A stretch of DNA of 5,226 nt from Actinomycetales bacterium (GCA_012513165.1 JAAZCT010000299.1:1-5226); one strand, 5' to 3'; positions 1 through 5,226 are shown, numbered from the stretch's first letter. A program made the numbers and translations. The notes: generated by a model from the sequence alone, not told the origin.

Positions 1-230
1 GACTTAGACGTTTTGCCCGTGCCGTTTGGTAGGTGGTTTGCGCTCTGACTGTCTCGATCGCGGCTGTTGCGTTGCCGGTCGTGGTCGCACCGAGTGCTCG
101 GGCTGTGGTGTTGCCGCCCGCTCCTGTTAATCCTGACCCGGCTGTGCGGGTGTTGTCTGATCCAGGACCAACGTTTATTACTGCGCATATTACGGAAGAT
201 ACGGTTTGGGGGCCGGTTTACATCGCCCAA
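1..230 (+). pseudogene. Broken 5' part of a secreted-protein gene
   Basis: One frame reads LRRFARAVW, then a TAG stop at 30-32, then directly a hydrophobic run (VCALTVSIAAVALPVVV) ending in an Ala-x-Ala type cleavage site (PSARA). Read through the stop, this is a normal Sec signal peptide with a basic n-region, a hydrophobic core and a cleavage site. The mature part is Pro/Val rich (VVLPPAPVNPDPAV) and continues to ITEDTVWGPVYIAQ at about 180-230, which resembles the start of secreted actinobacterial beta-helix or cell-surface proteins; this family guess is weak. After about 230 the frame gives charged, unrelated sequence and ends at 314, overlapping the 3' end of the operon from the other strand. 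The GTG at 33 has no convincing ribosome binding site. I read it as a remnant with an internal stop and a lost 3' end. The true 5' end lies outside the window. Confidence 0.5.
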
Positions 231-280
231 GTCCGAAAAAAGTCAACAATGTTCGCCGTTACGGACCGTGATTGCTCAGT

Positions 281-1825
281 TCAGGTACGGGCTGCGCTCA
301 TTCTGGTCTCTTGATGAGCCGATCGCCAGCGGGCGACGACAGCAGGCGTGCGCCCGGCGGTGAACACGGTTCGGTCAGGCCGGACGAAAGCGGCTTCGGT
401 ACGCCCCAACCATCGCGTCAGCTCCGGGGATGTTTCGGCACTGATCATCTGAATGCCGAGTCGGTCCAATTGGGCGAACTCGGTTTTGGTCGGTGCGGTG
501 CGATACGCCAGCGCGAAGGAGCCAGCCGTGAGATCGTCTAGGCGAATTCCGGCCCCCAGTTCGGCATTGGGGCAGAGCGTTCCCGCGAGGCCCGCAGTAA
601 GCCGACGACGGTCATTGAGGCTCGAGCGGGCTAGTGGTGGCGTGGTGCTGTCGAGCACCTTTCCACGTAGTCCCGGAAGGAACGCGATCAGTGGCACCAG
701 AAGCCTCCGCAGCCGGTCACCAATCCGGCCTCCCCCGGTCATCGACCGTCCCACAGTCACCGCGAGCCGGATCATCGCTCGAGCGTGCGGGCGTCGTTCG
801 ATTTCGTAGCTGTCTAGCGTGCTGGCCGGTAGCGATTCGTTAATGACTGCGGCGGCTTTCCAAGCAAGGTTCGCGGCGTCTCGAATGCCAGCTCCCATGC
901 CTTGCCCGATGAAAGGCGGGGTGAGGTGTGCGGCATCGCCGAGGATAAAGACCCCGCCAGAGTGCCAACGGTCGGCGAGTTCGGCCCGGAAGGTGTACTC
1001 GGCTAAACGGATGAGCTCGAAATCGCTGGTATCGGTCTCCCACGCAGCGAGCAAGGGCGCGAGCGCATCGACGGTGTCGAAGTCGGCGGTGGTCTCGTTC
1101 TCAAGGAGCTCGAACTCCCACCGGTGTCGTGTCTTGCCGATTCGCATGTAGGTCGCGGCGCGTCGGCTATCGCATACCTGGTGCACCCCGCCCCAGTGCC
1201 CGAGGTCGCGGGGAGTGGCGATGTCGACGACGAGCCAGCGCTGCGCGTCGAATCCGAGACCCGTCATCGAGGCTCCAATCGCCCTGCGGGTCAGGCTGTT
1301 GGCACCGTCGCAGCCGAAGACGAACTGGGGGCGGACGACGTGGTTCTGGTTAGTGGCTAGGTCGAGGTACTCGACTTCGGGGGCGGCGCCATGTCCGGGC
1401 CGGACCTCGGTTACCTCCACGTCGCCAAGGAAAGTGATCAAATCAAGCTGGTGCATTCGCCGCCGCAGGATCGCCTCGAGGTCAGGCTGGTCGAACATGT
1501 TCGCCTGCGGGAAGCCGTTGCTGGTCTGCGGATCAGTGCGGTCGAACTGGGCCAACGTCTTGTGGTCAGGCGAGAGCAACCGGAGGCCCGCGCCCGGGAT
1601 GGCGATGTTCCCGAACTCCTTAGCGACGCCGAGCGCGGAGAGGATCCGGCAGATCTCGTCGTCGAGGTGCACCGCGCGAGGTTGTGGAAAAACGTCAGAC
1701 CACCGTTCCAGCACGAGGGTCTTCACGCCAGCTTGAGCCAGGAGTATCGCCGCAGCCACACCCGTGGGTCCGGCGCCAATAACGACCACGTCGGCGGATG
1801 TGGCCGCGCTAGGAGTGTTCATCAT
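281..1825 (-). CDS. FAD-dependent aromatic ring hydroxylase (MhpA-like)
   Basis: This 514-residue flavoprotein monooxygenase belongs to the p-hydroxybenzoate-hydroxylase fold (FAD_binding_3). Members use NAD(P)H and O2 to hydroxylate phenolic substrates, usually ortho to an existing hydroxyl, giving catechols in the cytoplasm. Visible motifs are the Rossmann GAGPTG at residues 17-22 with the ribose-binding Glu40 at the end of strand 2 (LVLER), the second FAD/NADPH motif GCDGANS at 171-177, and the GD motif GDAAHLTPPFIGQGMGAG at 296-313. The C-terminal thioredoxin-like domain ends in a recognisable VRPDRTVF stretch at 481-488. Length is slightly below that of MhpA (about 550 aa) and all core motifs are intact. 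The start at 1825 overlaps the DoxX stop as ATGA; a second ATG at 1822 follows at once and is equally possible. No Shine-Dalgarno sequence is visible, so translational coupling is likely. It is the last gene of the operon. Family assignment is firm; the substrate is unknown, and MhpA, OhpB or resorcinol-type activities are all possible. Confidence 0.9.
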   Translation of the reverse strand: MMNTPSAATSADVVVIGAGPTGVAAAILLAQAGVKTLVLERWSDVFPQPRAVHLDDEICRILSALGVAKEFGNIAIPGAGLRLLSPDHKTLAQFDRTDPQTSNGFPQANMFDQPDLEAILRRRMHQLDLITFLGDVEVTEVRPGHGAAPEVEYLDLATNQNHVVRPQFVFGCDGANSLTRRAIGASMTGLGFDAQRWLVVDIATPRDLGHWGGVHQVCDSRRAATYMRIGKTRHRWEFELLENETTADFDTVDALAPLLAAWETDTSDFELIRLAEYTFRAELADRWHSGGVFILGDAAHLTPPFIGQGMGAGIRDAANLAWKAAAVINESLPASTLDSYEIERRPHARAMIRLAVTVGRSMTGGGRIGDRLRRLLVPLIAFLPGLRGKVLDSTTPPLARSSLNDRRRLTAGLAGTLCPNAELGAGIRLDDLTAGSFALAYRTAPTKTEFAQLDRLGIQMISAETSPELTRWLGRTEAAFVRPDRTVFTAGRTPAVVARWRSAHQETRMSAART

Positions 1826-2169
1826 CCGAGTCCGAGGGCGAGCAGATAGGTGATGGTTCCGACAGCGAATACGACCGCAGGAGCGATTTCACCGATTCGT
1901 TCCCCGGAACGAATATGCACGCCGATCGCTCCAGCGAGCAGCAGGAGAAGACCGAGTCCAGCGGCGAAACCGACCGGGGCAAAGGCGAGTCCCGCGAGGA
2001 CGCCTGCGGCACCAAGTACTTCGGCGATTCCGATCAGGCGGTAGGCGTCGGCGCTGAAACCCACGTGCTCGGCTCGCTCTTGCATAAATGACGTCTTGGC
2101 GATCTTCGCGGCGCCGAGTGCGGTGAAGCCAAGGGCTAGGAGGCAGGCTGTGACGATAACGAGGTTCAT
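1822..2169 (-). CDS. Small DoxX-like integral membrane protein
   Basis: The product is 115 residues with four predicted membrane segments at about residues 2-19, 43-63, 64-85 and 95-114. The family pattern is visible: a first helix ending in GAAKI, a short polar loop (SFMQERAEHVGF), then AYRLIGIAEVLGAAGVL. This matches DoxX-like (DoxX_2) proteins. Their biochemical role is poorly known; DoxX/DoxD relatives are linked to quinone-coupled redox chemistry and often sit beside oxygenases. I chose the ATG at 2169 because the protein then begins directly with the first helix, as is usual in the family. It lies 7 nt after the FAH stop. An in-frame ATG at 2208 would add 13 residues inside the FAH gene. 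Neither start has a good Shine-Dalgarno sequence, so coupling to FAH translation is likely. The stop overlaps the hydroxylase ATG by 4 nt. Confidence 0.8.
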   Translation of the reverse strand: MNLVIVTACLLALGFTALGAAKIAKTSFMQERAEHVGFSADAYRLIGIAEVLGAAGVLAGLAFAPVGFAAGLGLLLLLAGAIGVHIRSGERIGEIAPAVVFAVGTITYLLALGLG

Positions 2170-2176
2170 GCGGCGT

Positions 2177-3130
2177 TCACAGAGCAGGCTGCCCGGCATA
2201 GCGGACATGGCTGCGCTGACGGCCGAGATCTAGCTTGCCGTCCTCTGTGCGGATGTGCACCTCAACGAAGTCCCCGTCGGCTAAGTACCGGGGGTTCTTT
2301 GCCTGGGCCTTGAAGAAGGCCTTCCACTTTACGGCCGTCGGCAGCAGCGCCCCGATGAGCTCGACGGGCTTAGGCGGCGCCTTCAGCGCGGTGCCTCCCG
2401 GCGTACCGGTGAGCACGAGGTCGCCCGTGGCGAGCGGCTGGAACTGCGAGAGCCCCTGAAGCGCCTCAAGCGGCTTGTAGCGCATGTCCTCGCCGACCAG
2501 GGCGTCTTGGCGTACTTCGCCGTTGACCCAAAGTTTCAGTCGCAGATCCTCGAACCGCTCCCAGTCACCGGGCTCGAGGACAACCAGGCGCGGGCCTGTT
2601 GGGGTGAAGGTCGGGTAGGACTTGGCTTCGAAGAACTGGGTTTTTGGCAGCTGAAGATCGCGCGCGGATATGTCGTTGGTGACGACGAGAGCAGCCACAT
2701 GGTCGGCGATGTTCTCGCTGGTGATTGTTGTTCCGACTGGGATGTCGTGGCCGATGACCAGGCCGATCTCGACTTCGTAATCGAGGAATCGGACGTGGTG
2801 AGGCTTGATGATGTCGTCGTCGGGCCCGCTGATGGAGTGCGAGGTTTTGCGGAAGTAAGTCATCGGAACCGTCTCAGGGTTGAATCCGGAGTCCCTGATG
2901 TGGCTGACAAAATTCGTCATCTGGGCGACGACCCGGCACGGAGCGGTCACCGGAGACTGGAGCGGGCTGTCCGGCAGGGTCACCGCCTCGGCGGCGATTG
3001 CCGCGCTGATCGCGTCACGATCTGCGAGCAACGCAGCCGTCGTAGCCGCTGCGGTGTCGATGAGTGTGCCGGTGGTGTCGGATTTCTGCACGTACCAGCG
3101 GTTGTTTGAACGGATGATGTTGATGCTCAT
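2177..3130 (-). CDS. FAH-family hydrolase/hydratase/decarboxylase of a meta-cleavage pathway
   Basis: This 317-residue protein belongs to the fumarylacetoacetate hydrolase family, Mg/Mn-dependent enzymes that hydrolyse, hydrate or decarboxylate 2-oxo/enol acids from aromatic ring cleavage. Residues 1-65 form the small N-terminal subdomain. The catalytic domain follows, with NFVSH at 73-77 (candidate catalytic His77), the metal-binding DYEVE at 117-121 (Glu119, Glu121), NDISARD at 152-158 (Asp153 as third ligand), KSYPTFTPTGP at 170-180 and the family signature LVLTGTPGG at 238-246. All expected metal ligands are present. The ATG at 3130 overlaps the dioxygenase stop (ATGA) and has a good ribosome binding site. 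The frame stays open up to 3280, but that would add 50 basic, low-quality residues inside the dioxygenase gene. The context suggests it acts on the ring-fission product made by the upstream gene. Hydrolase, hydratase (MhpD-like) and decarboxylase (HpcE-like) activities cannot be told apart here. Confidence 0.88.
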   Translation of the reverse strand: MSINIIRSNNRWYVQKSDTTGTLIDTAAATTAALLADRDAISAAIAAEAVTLPDSPLQSPVTAPCRVVAQMTNFVSHIRDSGFNPETVPMTYFRKTSHSISGPDDDIIKPHHVRFLDYEVEIGLVIGHDIPVGTTITSENIADHVAALVVTNDISARDLQLPKTQFFEAKSYPTFTPTGPRLVVLEPGDWERFEDLRLKLWVNGEVRQDALVGEDMRYKPLEALQGLSQFQPLATGDLVLTGTPGGTALKAPPKPVELIGALLPTAVKWKAFFKAQAKNPRYLADGDFVEVHIRTEDGKLDLGRQRSHVRYAGQPAL

Positions 3131-4260
3131 GATTGGGCCACCTTTAGGAGCCCGCGGAGGCGGGCGAGATCGAATTCGTTGTCGGATTTCCGCAGCGCGG
3201 AGATGATGGAGCGGGCCTCGGCGAAGGCTTCCTTTCCGGGCTTGAGTCCCAAGAAGTCTGCCGATGCAGGTGGTCCCCACTGGGCGAGTCCCGAAGCGGT
3301 CATCGCTTCCCAGCCAGGTTCGAGGGTGTTGTCGAACATGTCGCCGTCGGTGAAGTGTTCGACGAGGAAGCCTTTATCGTCGCGCCAATAGTCGAAGATC
3401 TGGCTGCCCTGGATATGTCGGCCGATTCCCCACGAGCGGTTGAAGCCAGCGTCTTTGAGGAACTCACCGCCCGCGGCGAGGGAGTCAAGATCGGCGACCT
3501 GGTAGGCCGAGTGCACGTAACGGGTCCGCGGACCCAACGTCATCGCGAGCGTGTGGTGATCCGCGGCTTCGCTTCCTCGGTCGCAGCGGATAAAGCTCAT
3601 CGTTGGGCCTTTGGATCGTTGGCCCTCGTAGTAGAGGAAATCGCTGACAAGGAGGCCGAGGTTCTGCAGGTACCAGTCCAGCGCCTGCTGGTAGCGGGTC
3701 GTCTGCAGGACGACGTGACCGAGGCGTTCGACCTTCGCAGGTTCACGCGGTGGGCGTTGCGTCGCGTTCTCGCGGGCGATCTTTCCTCCGACGTTGTAGA
3801 CCAGCGGCCGCTGGGACTGCAACGCCGGGAGCTGGTGAACGCCCGAGACCACCCGGACTCGGGCGCCGCTGGGGGCGAGCGTGTCGACAGTGAGTCCACC
3901 GAGGTTCTCTGGAAGCGAGGCGACGGTCGTGTCGAGGTGGCTGGCCAGCGTGAACAGGTCAGCGTCGTCAGCCGCCAGAAAAGCGGGACCAGTGAAGCGG
4001 GACTTGGAGCCTCGTCGGACGATGACTGCCGGGCTGCCGGGCATGGTGCCTCGCAGGTGCAGCTCGTCGCTGTCCTTGTAACTGGTCGCGAATCCGAAAG
4101 CGTGTCCGAAGATCTCTGCCCCGGCGAGATCCGGCTTTTCGAACTCTAGCCATGCCAAATCGCGCACCTTGATGACCGGGTTCTTCGCACGGCCGGGGTG
4201 CTCCCCCGGCAAGCCGCCTTGCTCGCTGTGCAAGTCGTTATGGGTGTGGTGTGTGCTCAT
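3127..4260 (-). CDS. Type I extradiol dioxygenase (BphC/catechol 2,3-dioxygenase-like, VOC fold)
   Basis: This 377-residue enzyme of the vicinal-oxygen-chelate superfamily is a non-haem Fe(II) or Mn(II) dioxygenase that would open a catechol ring next to the two hydroxyls (meta cleavage). It has two VOC domains. The N-terminal one (about 28-140) lacks metal ligands, as in other two-domain enzymes. The C-terminal one (about 178-308) carries the 2-His-1-carboxylate triad: His182 in RLGHVVLQT, His250 in YVHSAYQVAD and Glu301 in GFLVEHFTDGD. Second-shell residues are also visible: His235/His236 in ADHHTLAM and His281 in GRHIQG. At 377 aa it is longer than BphC (about 300), through a 28-residue His-rich polar N-terminus (MSTHHTHNDLH) and a roughly 65-residue C-terminal tail. 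It is the first gene of the operon. The ATG at 4260 has GAGGCGG just upstream with unusually short spacing, and there is no other Met nearby. The family call is firm; substrate preference is unknown. Confidence 0.9.
   Translation of the reverse strand: MSTHHTHNDLHSEQGGLPGEHPGRAKNPVIKVRDLAWLEFEKPDLAGAEIFGHAFGFATSYKDSDELHLRGTMPGSPAVIVRRGSKSRFTGPAFLAADDADLFTLASHLDTTVASLPENLGGLTVDTLAPSGARVRVVSGVHQLPALQSQRPLVYNVGGKIARENATQRPPREPAKVERLGHVVLQTTRYQQALDWYLQNLGLLVSDFLYYEGQRSKGPTMSFIRCDRGSEAADHHTLAMTLGPRTRYVHSAYQVADLDSLAAGGEFLKDAGFNRSWGIGRHIQGSQIFDYWRDDKGFLVEHFTDGDMFDNTLEPGWEAMTASGLAQWGPPASADFLGLKPGKEAFAEARSIISALRKSDNEFDLARLRGLLKVAQS
3138..3145 (-). promoter_or_regulatory. Ribosome binding site of the FAH gene
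   Basis: AAAGGTGG on the - strand ends 7 nt before the ATG at 3130. It lies inside the 3' end of the dioxygenase gene. It decides the FAH start against the in-frame ATG at 3280. It is the clearest Shine-Dalgarno sequence within the operon. Confidence 0.75.
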
Positions 4261-4283
4261 CGCCGCCTCATCGAGTTTGTACT

Positions 4284-4297
4284 TGACGAAATCCTCA
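4284..4297. promoter_or_regulatory. Putative TetR operator O1 (catabolic-operon side)
   Basis: TGACGAAATCCTCA differs at one base from the perfect palindrome at 4328-4341 (13 of 14 match). The centre-to-centre distance is 44 bp, about four helical turns. It lies 24-37 bp upstream of the dioxygenase ATG and covers the candidate -10 of the catabolic promoter. Binding by the divergent TetR protein is inferred from position, repetition and symmetry; it is not shown. Confidence 0.55.
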
Positions 4298-4319
4298 TTT
4301 ACAAATTGGGCCTTGTCAA
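4291..4319 (-). promoter_or_regulatory. Candidate promoter of the catabolic operon
   Basis: On the - strand, a perfect -35 TTGACA (4319-4314) is followed by a 17-bp spacer and a weak -10 GAGGAT (4296-4291), which keeps A at position 2 and T at position 6. This predicts a transcript starting near 4284 with a 5' leader of about 25 nt. The strong -35 lies between the two operator copies and the -10 lies inside O1. An alternative pair, TTGTAA/TACAAA, further downstream fits less well. Confidence 0.4.
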
Positions 4320-4327
4320 GTCCTGAA

Positions 4328-4341
4328 TGACGAAATCGTCA
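4328..4341. promoter_or_regulatory. Putative TetR operator O2 (tetR side), perfect palindrome
   Basis: TGACGA-AA-TCGTCA is a perfect inverted repeat with 6-bp arms and a 2-bp centre, a typical size for part of a TetR-family operator. It lies 50-63 bp upstream of the tetR ATG and covers the candidate tetR -35, so binding should repress the regulator's own gene. A near-identical copy lies at 4284-4297. Confidence 0.65.
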
Positions 4342-4364
4342 AAACAGACGGGAGGTGTTAGCAT
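4336..4364 (+). promoter_or_regulatory. Candidate promoter of the TetR gene
   Basis: TCGTCA (4336-4341; 4 of 6 to TTGACA) and TAGCAT (4359-4364; 4 of 6 to TATAAT, with both TA and AT ends kept) are separated by 17 bp. Transcription would start near 4371, leaving a leader of about 20 nt that contains the ribosome binding site. The -35 is the right half of operator O2. Confidence 0.45.
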
Positions 4365-4378
4365 AAGTCCACCAACGT

Positions 4379-4384
4379 GAGGAG
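4379..4384 (+). promoter_or_regulatory. Ribosome binding site of the TetR gene
   Basis: GAGGAG ends 6 nt before the ATG at 4391, a strong Shine-Dalgarno match with good spacing. It supports this start codon. Confidence 0.8.
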
Positions 4385-4390
4385 CGTTCA

Positions 4391-5074
4391 ATGTCGGAAG
4401 CGGTCGCTGCTGCAGCACGCAAGCGCGGCGAGCGCCGAAAGGCGCAGACCCGAGCAGCATTGATCCGTGCCGCTCAGAAACTGCTCGCCGAAGACCGCGT
4501 GAACGTTCCGGTTCTAGAAATAACTGAGCTCGCCGACGTCGGGATGGGGTCGTTTTACAACCACTTCGAGACCAAGGAAGACCTGTTCCACGTTGCCGTG
4601 GAGGCAGCACTAGAACTCCAAGGGTCTGTTTTAGACGCCTGGAGCGAAGAGCTCGAGGACCCCGCAGAAGTGTTCGCACGCAGCTACCGGCTCACCGGCC
4701 GCATGCACAGGGCCGCGCCGGAGATTAGTCACGTGATCTTGTCGCGCGGCATGTCGATAATTACCTCCGATTACGGCTTGGGTCCGCGGGCTTTGCGAGA
4801 CATCACCCGCGGCTGCGAGACCGGCAGGTTTACCTTGGCTGACCCTTACCCCGCTTTACTGATTGCTGGCGGCGCGGCTTTCGCCCTTGGGCACGCTGTC
4901 CACGACGACCCGGCGGCAGACCACGCGGAGCTGACAGACAAGGTGACCGAAGACATCCTGCGCATGTTCGGGGTGCCAAGCAAGGAGGCTGCGGCTATCT
5001 GCGCCAGTCCTTTGCCCAGTGTTGTCGACCTGCTCGCCAAGGTAATCGAAGAGCCTCTGCGCGCGGCTTCTTAA
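4391..5074 (+). CDS. TetR-family transcriptional regulator
   Basis: The product is a 227-residue regulator. A basic N-terminal arm (about 10-22, RKRGERRKAQTR) leads into helix 1 (ALIRAAQKLLAE). The helix-turn-helix spans about 41-60 (VLEITELADVGMGSFYNHF), followed by TKEDLF, the standard TetR_N pattern. Residues 75-227 form the helical ligand-binding and dimerisation domain, which is poorly conserved across the family and names no effector. Length is normal and the gene appears intact. It is transcribed away from the catabolic operon across a 130-bp region holding two copies of a palindrome, so it most likely represses both itself and the operon until a pathway substrate or intermediate releases it. 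An activating role cannot be excluded. Family assignment is firm; target and effector are inferred. Confidence 0.9.
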   Translation: MSEAVAAAARKRGERRKAQTRAALIRAAQKLLAEDRVNVPVLEITELADVGMGSFYNHFETKEDLFHVAVEAALELQGSVLDAWSEELEDPAEVFARSYRLTGRMHRAAPEISHVILSRGMSIITSDYGLGPRALRDITRGCETGRFTLADPYPALLIAGGAAFALGHAVHDDPAADHAELTDKVTEDILRMFGVPSKEAAAICASPLPSVVDLLAKVIEEPLRAAS

Positions 5075-5083
5075 GACTTCAGG

Positions 5084-5122
5084 GTTTGGCGAGAACGTTC
5101 AGTACGAACGCGACAGTCAAAC
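5084..5122. repeat. Nested imperfect palindrome after tetR
   Basis: The outer arms GTTTG (5084-5088) and CAAAC (5118-5122) enclose inner arms CGTTC (5096-5100) and GAACG (5106-5110). The two 7-nt stretches between outer and inner arms do not pair, and the centre is AGTAC. There is no T-run, so it is not a classical terminator. It ends next to the point where Fic homology stops, so it may be a junction or protein-binding site, or chance. Confidence 0.3.
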
Positions 5123-5209
5123 TAGAAGCACTCGCTTGGGTTCCAGGTCAATGCCCTCAGGAGGCAGTGCGGGAAGGTTGTTGAACGGGACCTCAGCACT
5201 CCACGACAT
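5117..5209 (-). pseudogene. 5' fragment of a Fic-family protein gene
   Basis: On the - strand, an ATG at 5209 opens a 30-codon frame: MSWSAEVPFNNLPALPPEG, then IDLEPKRVL, then LV and TGA at 5119-5117. The pattern aromatic-x-x-x-x-P-[FY]-N-[ND]-L-P-x-L-P-P, then DLE-x-K-x-VL, is the N-terminus I recognise from Fic/DOC-family proteins (Fic_N type), which normally run to about 350-400 aa and carry an HPFxDGNGR AMP-transfer motif. None of that follows here: similarity ends at about 5126 and the frame stops. The start has a good ribosome binding site (AAAGGG at 5222-5217, 7 nt spacing), so the fragment keeps its original 5' signals. It is a truncated relic rather than a working enzyme. The short length limits confidence. 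Confidence 0.55.
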
Positions 5210-5226
5210 GTGTTAACCCTTTCAAC

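Noticed and set aside
231..280. Rho-independent terminator for the catabolic operon
   Set aside because: There is a T-run on the - strand at 241-236 and small inverted repeats nearby (CCGT-T-ACGG at 256-264; GTCCG/CGGAC at 231-235 and 262-266), but no stable GC stem lies directly before the T-run.
33..314. Intact 93-residue secreted protein
   Set aside because: The frame begins just after a TAG that interrupts a normal signal peptide, has no ribosome binding site, and its last ~25 residues look like unrelated sequence running into the operon's 3' end.
2507..3109. Long open frame on the + strand opposite the FAH gene
   Set aside because: It is antisense to a well-supported gene, has no ribosome binding site and gives a composition expected from reverse reading of codons.
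3131..3280. 50-codon upstream extension of the FAH gene to the ATG at 3280
   Set aside because: The extension is basic and Arg/Pro rich, lies fully inside the dioxygenase gene and has no family similarity. The ATG at 3130 has a clear AAAGGTGG ribosome binding site and starts where FAH proteins usually start.
3355..4149. Long open frame on the + strand opposite the dioxygenase gene
   Set aside because: It is exactly antisense to a gene with intact catalytic residues. Open antisense frames are common in high-GC DNA, and its product shows no recognisable domain.
4299..4679. Open frame on the - strand across the control region and the start of tetR
   Set aside because: It overlaps the strongly supported TetR helix-turn-helix coding region and the two operators, and is Arg/Leu/Pro rich with no domain.
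5096..5110. LexA/SOS-type box
   Set aside because: The half-sites are in the order GTTC-GAAC, the reverse of the GAAC-N4-GTTC order of Gram-positive SOS boxes, and no damage-response gene is adjacent.

Overview
The window looks like an accessory segment of a high-GC actinomycete chromosome or plasmid. The genes are GC-rich, tightly packed and often joined by ATGA stop/start overlaps. The protein families (MhpA-like flavin hydroxylase, BphC-like extradiol dioxygenase, DoxX, TetR) are typical of Rhodococcus, Gordonia, Mycobacterium and relatives. The genus cannot be fixed from the sequence alone.

Layout. Positions 1-~230 hold a broken start of a secreted-protein gene on the + strand: an Arg-rich n-region, an in-frame TAG, a hydrophobic signal-peptide core, then about 40 residues of mature protein before recognisable sequence stops. 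Positions 281-4260 are a four-gene operon on the - strand. In transcription order it encodes a type I extradiol ring-cleavage dioxygenase (4260-3127), a fumarylacetoacetate-hydrolase (FAH) family enzyme (3130-2177), a small DoxX-like membrane protein (2169-1822) and an FAD-dependent aromatic hydroxylase of the MhpA type (1825-281). Positions 4261-4390 are the divergent control region. Positions 4391-5074 encode a TetR-family regulator on the + strand. Positions 5117-5209 on the - strand hold the first ~28 codons of a Fic-family protein that then runs into a stop.

How the genes work together (inference from families). The hydroxylase converts a phenolic compound to a catechol, the dioxygenase opens the ring in the meta position, and the FAH enzyme processes the ring-fission product. 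DoxX is an accessory membrane protein of unknown role. This is a compact upper meta-cleavage module. It has no transporter, no ferredoxin and no complete lower pathway in view, and the substrate cannot be read from the sequence.

The most informative new structure is in the control region. A perfect 6-2-6 inverted repeat, TGACGA-AA-TCGTCA, at 4328-4341 is repeated with one mismatch at 4284-4297, 44 bp away. One copy covers the -35 of the likely tetR promoter and the other covers the -10 of the likely catabolic promoter. This predicts a TetR repressor that controls both itself and the operon. The module lies between two truncated, unrelated genes, which suggests it arrived by, or was left behind after, recombination.
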